Shown here: positions 58,886 through 64,000 of the stretch, one piece after another
Layout: every line of letters begins with the position of its first letter
How positions within the stretch are numbered: the stretch's first letter is position 1
Origin: Phlebopus portentosus
Lineage: Eukaryota > Basidiomycota > Agaricomycetes > Boletales > Boletinellaceae
DNA length: 64,000 bases
Assembly (NCBI GenBank): GCA_037892935.1
Contig: JAYXKI010000012.1
Span: forward strand, 558,001-622,000
Direction of reading: 5' to 3'
Program-made: the position numbers and the translations under genes
Notes under the pieces: model-generated
What the model saw: the letters and a program-made list of their open reading frames with translations, nothing else
Told to the model about the DNA's origin: nothing
The model's database searches: none

Positions 58886-59865
58886 CTAGAGCTGCGCGAG
58901 TATAACCTCCGCCTTCGTGACCGTGATCTCCGGCGGGTCCTGCTCGACAGCGACGTGCGTGACTTTGCCGTTGTCTGCTACGATGACGAAGCGCTGCATG
59001 ACGGTACAGTGAAGAATGAAAATTAGAGTAAATAGTAAGTTTGTTTGATTAATATTAGGGTATCATTAACAAGAAGAAAAGGAAAGGAGGAGGGGGGGGA
59101 GAGGGGGATAGCTTCGTTATGCGTTGAACAATCACACGTACCTTGGAGCGCGGACCACCGAGCAGGGGAGATGCGTCAAAGAGCAGGCCAAGCGAGCCGA
59201 CGAAGGTGCCTTGGTCATCTGCGATGAACTGGACGCCTGTACGCGCATACGGGTTTGCGTATCAAATACGATTACTCCGTTGATTTAAGTGGTTAACTTA
59301 CGAGTATCCTTTCCCTCGGTTAACTTCTCTTTCCACGCCCTATATCAAAATTTTGATTCGAATTTTTCAGAATGAAGGAATATATATCATGGTGAGAAAG
59401 AGATATAGATCGCGTACTGGACGACGAAAGCGTCGTTCACCGCGACGATGTAGATCGCACTGATGCCCTTGGCGAAGAACTCCTCCGCTTTGGCCAAGTA
59501 ACCCGGTACTTGGCTGCTGCACGGTGGAGTAAACGCTCCCGGCACACCGACCTGCATTCACACCCACACATATTCAATAAATACATTTCAGTAGTAGGCA
59601 GTGATTTGATTATATGCATTCTGATAATCAGCAGGTAAGCCAGTAATCTATCAAAAAGACTTACGATGACGACCTTCCCGGAGGCAAGTTTCTCGCTAAA
59701 CTCAAGCGACTGGTCCGCGCCGCCGCTGGGCTTGACTTTCTTGCCCTGAGCTGTCTCCAGCAAAGAAGCGCCGATAGCGATTTGGTTTGCGGCGAGAAGG
59801 GAAGTTGCTGCTGCGTGTGCTGCTTGGGCTGTCGAGGAAAGCGTTGAGCTGAGGATTGAAGACAT
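58886..59865 (-). CDS. Peroxiredoxin, PrxV/Ahp1 type
   Basis: Reduces hydrogen and alkyl hydroperoxides with thioredoxin as electron donor. Five exons. Exon 1 ([20 protein letters not shown]...[13 protein letters not shown]) splices to [20 protein letters not shown], which carries the peroxidatic cysteine in PGAFTPPC (about residue 78). [52 protein letters not shown] with [11 protein letters not shown], then [20 protein letters not shown] and [14 protein letters not shown] follow. Length (about 190 residues) and the LLGGPRS arginine motif fit the family. The Ser/Ala-rich N-terminus with no acidic residues for about 35 positions could be a mitochondrial presequence, or just an extension; this is inference. 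Confidence 0.85.
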
Positions 59866-62800
59866 TTTTCTCTTGGATTTGATTGTGTTGGTGATGGATT
59901 CAGAGAAGGAGTTGGTTGGGTGGGACCAGCGAGTAAGTAGTGAAAGTATAATGACGTCATTTAAGATTCAATCAATCCATCGTCAATTTCTAATCCAATC
60001 AAAACACAGTACATAAATGCACAGAAAATCCATCCAATAAATCCATCCGCGAAGCTCTCAAGAAAGCAATCCAATCCACGACAAAACTATGACAAAGAAA
60101 TTTGCAAAAACCGATTTCCCGTGATGATTCATCTCCCTCGAATAACAGCATTCGAATATCGAAATATCTACGTCCGTCGATCTCGCGTGTCTCACGCCGA
60201 TCAGCGATCAGGACCTTTTTTCATCCATCCGGAGTCATCCGAAAAATAGAAAAGAAACATTATTGATTTATCCGCGCTGTGTCTCTAGCATTCCGCCCCC
60301 AGTCTTCATTCAATTCAGTTACAATTTCAAACGGCTGGCTGGATGGTGGTTTGGGCCTTGAAGAGGGGATCGACACATCGGTCAATGCTCACCACCGATG
60401 CGGGTCCATGTGATTCTCATACTAGCATTTTGGACAGTGCAGTGAGCCTTTAAGTCGCAGTCACTCCTATGCCTATACATACACACTATGAAGTGTGAAG
60501 CGTATGAAACGGGGTAACTGACTCTCATATACGTGTAATATTGACGTGGGTTGCCATATTTTCTTGTGTGTTTCTGGCTAGGCAAGGACTGAATGAAATT
60601 GTGCTCCAGGGGGAGAAATGGAGTTATATTCACCGAGGGTTCGGTTCGGTTCGTTAGTGCATAACGTAGACGACGAAGGAACCGGTGGCCGCTGCTAGTG
60701 TACTGTACTGATCGTTCGACCGAGGCCGGAATTAAGTTGATTGGGTGCAGTCTCTTCGTAGGTGGATGATAGATTTCCCATCGGCCCCACTACGATTGGC
60801 TAGTCAAGTTGGGAACTGTTGAACATTCAAGCAAGCTCTGCGGTGGGGGTGGTGCAATCGAAGAAGGGAAGGGGTCCGGGCTAACGCGGAGCTCGGCGAG
60901 AAAGCTTGACCAATCAAGCTTCGCTCTGTGACAAGATGTTAGTCACGCTTCGTCACCTCAAGAGTGGGTCGCATTACGTAATGATTTATATTACAGTACA
61001 AGCACACAAAAATATAAAACCTCATAAACTTGTACACCGCGCATGTATCGCATGTTCTTTCTTCTAGTCAACAAGATCTATTTTCGACGGAGACTGATAA
61101 ACCACCTTCAATTAGTGGCGCACATTTCGGAGTCCTTCTTGCCCATTTTTGAAGCTGGTTTTGTCCGAATGCAAGCTACCGCTGTTCCTCCGAGGTCTCC
61201 GTCTATATCCTGTATTGAATGGCGGTGATCTGCTTGAAGTCCTTGTCATCGACCATTTCCGATGATGACAACCTTACGGACTTGCCTGGTACGAATTTGT
61301 CACCTGCGTTCGTTTGCTGCCGGCGTGCTCTACTGAGAGTCGTTCCGTTTCAGTTGATCTCTTTCCTGGTGGACAGATAAGGGACCATTTGGCGGACATC
61401 GTCCCTATGCGGGATGCACATCACCCAGGAATTGTGCTTCTGATTCTGGTACTTCAGAACCTAGAGCCAAAGTTGAGGTCCTGCTGCTCAACATCCCGAT
61501 CAGCAAGCATCAGCTGTGGCGTTTGACATTAGAAATACCCATTGCGCTCGCGACCACCCTAGCTGATCAATGATGAATTGAGAAGAACCATTGAACTGAA
61601 ACATAGAAGACAGAGGTAATCGTCACTGGAAGCCTGCAGATGCTGATTAGGTTCTCGCCTCGTGTTGGAGTTTGCGCGCGACTTCGCATAGACCTCTCAA
61701 TGAACGCACGGTAACAGCTAGGTTCGGTTACTTGCCTTCTCGTTATCCAGTGATAGCAAGGCAATGAAGCCTTTTGCGGGTCTTCAAGGCATCCTACTTC
61801 CACCCGAATGAAGACGCGGTGGGTTGGGATCATGCAATGCCATTTCTAGTTAACTGATCACTTCGAACGTGACGCTCGCTGAACCAGTACGACCTTTCCT
61901 GGTTACTCTCTTCCATTCGCTTTTCAGGAGGCACGATGATAGCATCCTTAGTACGTCCTACAGACAATTTTCTCACACTCAGCTTCGCAAGCTTCTCGTA
62001 ACTTACGGGCAGGCCGTAATGAGCGATCGATCGATTTCGTATCCGTCGTTCTGGTATCTGGCTCTCATTTCTCGTCTTGTCCTCTTTAACAGTATCAACT
62101 CCAGCGTCGCGGATCAGCCAGAGATCGGAAGGCGGTGTATATATGGGGTATACATACATGCGCTGATGCCTTGGTGTCCCTGCTTCCCCCTCCTTTCCCC
62201 CAATGTGCTTCGTCTTCTCATGGAGTTCTCCGAAGAGAATTTACGCACTGCCCATCCATTCCCAGTCTTCGTCCGTTAATTAAGGTGCACAACGGCCTGA
62301 GGGCTGGTAAGCCGTGACTGGTTGTTCTCATGCTTTAGGATTCTTGCATTTAGTCGTTGACGGTAGGTAGATCATGAATAGGAGCTGGTACGACTTCAGG
62401 ATATACCTTGATTCTTTCGCTGGGCTATTCTCTCGTCCTCTGACATTGCTATCCATCCGGCCTATCAAACTATTTATTTATTTGGACTACCAGGATACAT
62501 ACGAGGACTGAACGACGGCATGTTTATATTCTCGTAGCGGCTCGCAGCTTTACGGCAGACAGCCGTCCTGAACAAAAGCTTCTGCTTCACACGATTCGGG
62601 CTTATTCTCCCACCTCCATCCCGGCTTCAGCAAGTCCTCGTATCTAACTCACAGTTTCTTCTTGCCGGGATACGATGCCCTCAAAAGCCTCGAGGATTCC
62701 CCATAACGCGTCTCAGCATTATCGATATACGTACATAGATGCATGGTCTCCAGCAATTGCCCCCAAGCCACCTCGGTCCTCCCTGAAGTATTCTCTCATG

Positions 62801-64000
62801 CTTTCTTGACTTTTCGGAAGGACCCTGTTCTATAGTCTCAGACTACGAACGGAAGTACACTTGCTTCTACAAACACCGTCGCTGGCAAATTCCTCCGTTG
62901 CTGAACTATTCGGTGATGATCCGGGCTCTGTTGCTGTTTGTCTTCCTTGAGCTGGCAATTTTGTTACGCAGTATGTGATCAAGGATCTGTCGGAGCAATG
63001 CCCGTGTGAGACCCGGATGGTATGGCTGCACAGTAGGACATGTCGAGCTTAAGTCGGTTTGTTTCGATTAATTCGTGCTGAGACTGACAACAGCTTGCTT
63101 TTATTCTTCTGTGATAAAGCGACGACTTCTGGAATTCGGAGAAAGAAACGCGTGTATTCGAAGTCCCTTTTAGTAAAATGATGCTTACTGGTGATCACAG
63201 CAGTCTCTGTCTCTCTTCTTCAAGCTATTTGAACAAAGGTTCTTATTATGGCAATGGATTGCCCAGAAGTTCACCTTCGACGCTGAAAAATACCGGAAAG
63301 TACTTGTACTGTTCAATGTTTGAAGCTCATTCATATGATGGACCAATCGACTAAGGTCTGTCTTTGATAATCTTATCAGGCTGGATTCGACGAAATTGAC
63401 AAACCAATCCTCGTACTGCCGGTTAAATCCGAAAGAGTACGTTCAGACGGAGGCAGAGACTGCACAGCAATAGTATGAACGTCTTCGAAGCACTGCATTG
63501 CAGCCAATGAAATCTGAATCCGACCAGTCATGTGCGACATAAGAATAAGTCGGGGTCCTCTCGCTTGTGTGTTCAGAACATATTCAATTTTCAATTGACA
63601 TCATGTGAAGGCGAACTCGGAAGCAAATCAAGCCTGTCCGATGCCAACTTCCGGACCGAATTTGAATACTGCTTGAATGCAGCACGAATGCCTCACCTCT
63701 CTTTCGAGGCGCTGTCGAATATGGTTACTTGACCAAAACTAGCGATAGCTGATCATACTAGATTAGAGGACGCTAGTCAAGAGTGCCTCACGTTTGGCAA
63801 CACCGAGAAAAGCAGAATGATCAAGAGATTCGCGAAATTCCATCAGAGGCATAAACTAGCATCCTTCCTGCTTTTCTCGATCGTAGCTTAAACAGTAACG
63901 CCCGCTAGTTTCGACGTAGACCCGTATTCCTATTTCTTCTGGTTTGTAGTCGTCCATAAGACTTTTGTTCCACAATAGGTCTCTTGAAACAACTACGATG
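59866..64000. other. Right-hand region without supported genes
   Basis: The first 200 bp are the peroxiredoxin promoter. Frames up to 136 codons occur (for example 61869-62279 plus, 63376-63594 minus) but none shows a domain or a convincing exon chain. No mobile element or repeat array was recognised. Confidence 0.45.

Noticed and set aside
61869..62279. 136-codon plus-strand frame near the right edge
   Set aside because: No domain and no consistent exon neighbours; possible decayed sequence only.

Overview
The window reads as nuclear DNA of a basidiomycete fungus, most likely a mushroom-forming Agaricomycete. Genes are cut by many short introns (about 40-75 nt, GT-AG with CTAAC/CTGAT-like branch sites, one GC-AG). 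The gene families fit too: a tyrosine-kinase-like (TKL) kinase with an HGDLRAANIL catalytic loop, a DUF3433 membrane protein, a Crinkler/RHS-type NTPase-nuclease, small secreted proteins and Kex2-repeat proteins. No bacterial operon structure is present.

Layout. 0.1-2.0 kb: a kinase whose last two exons encode a double-stranded-RNA-binding domain. 2.3-3.2 kb (-): an ADP-ribosylglycohydrolase missing its middle. 4.3-6.8 kb: a DUF3433 membrane protein. 7.3-7.9 kb: a degenerate three-unit repeat. 8.2-8.9 kb: a small coiled-coil protein. 9.2-13.3 kb (-): two related proline-rich secreted proteins, the second with 13 dibasic-bounded repeats (a Kex2-processed repeat protein, KEP). 13.7-15.2 kb: a possible gene remnant and a 213-bp TA-flanked MITE. 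15.9-18.4 kb: a drug/metabolite (EamA) transporter. 18.7-19.3 kb: a 613-bp non-autonomous hAT-like element. 19.5-23.0 kb: carnitine acyltransferase. 23.7-25.6 kb (-): the NTPase-nuclease. 26.6-30.1 kb: a CNNM/Mam3 DUF21-CBS protein. 32.1-35.0 kb: two small secreted proteins. 35.6-39.7 kb: a second EamA transporter followed in tandem by a decayed third copy. 39.8-54.6 kb: gene-poor, ending in about 4 kb rich in microsatellites. 54.7-57.9 kb: an Sfp1-type zinc-finger regulator. 58.9-59.9 kb (-): a PrxV/Ahp1-type peroxiredoxin. 59.9-64 kb: nothing supported.

Housekeeping-like genes (acyltransferase, CNNM, Sfp1, peroxiredoxin, DUF3433) alternate with accessory material (kinase-dsRBD, KEP pair, NTPase-nuclease, secreted proteins, transporter duplicates, MITEs). 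The strongest candidates for something new are the kinase-dsRBD fusion, which parallels animal PKR with reversed domain order, and the KEP locus. Exon boundaries were inferred by eye from reading-frame continuity and splice sites. Family names come from motif recognition, not from searches.
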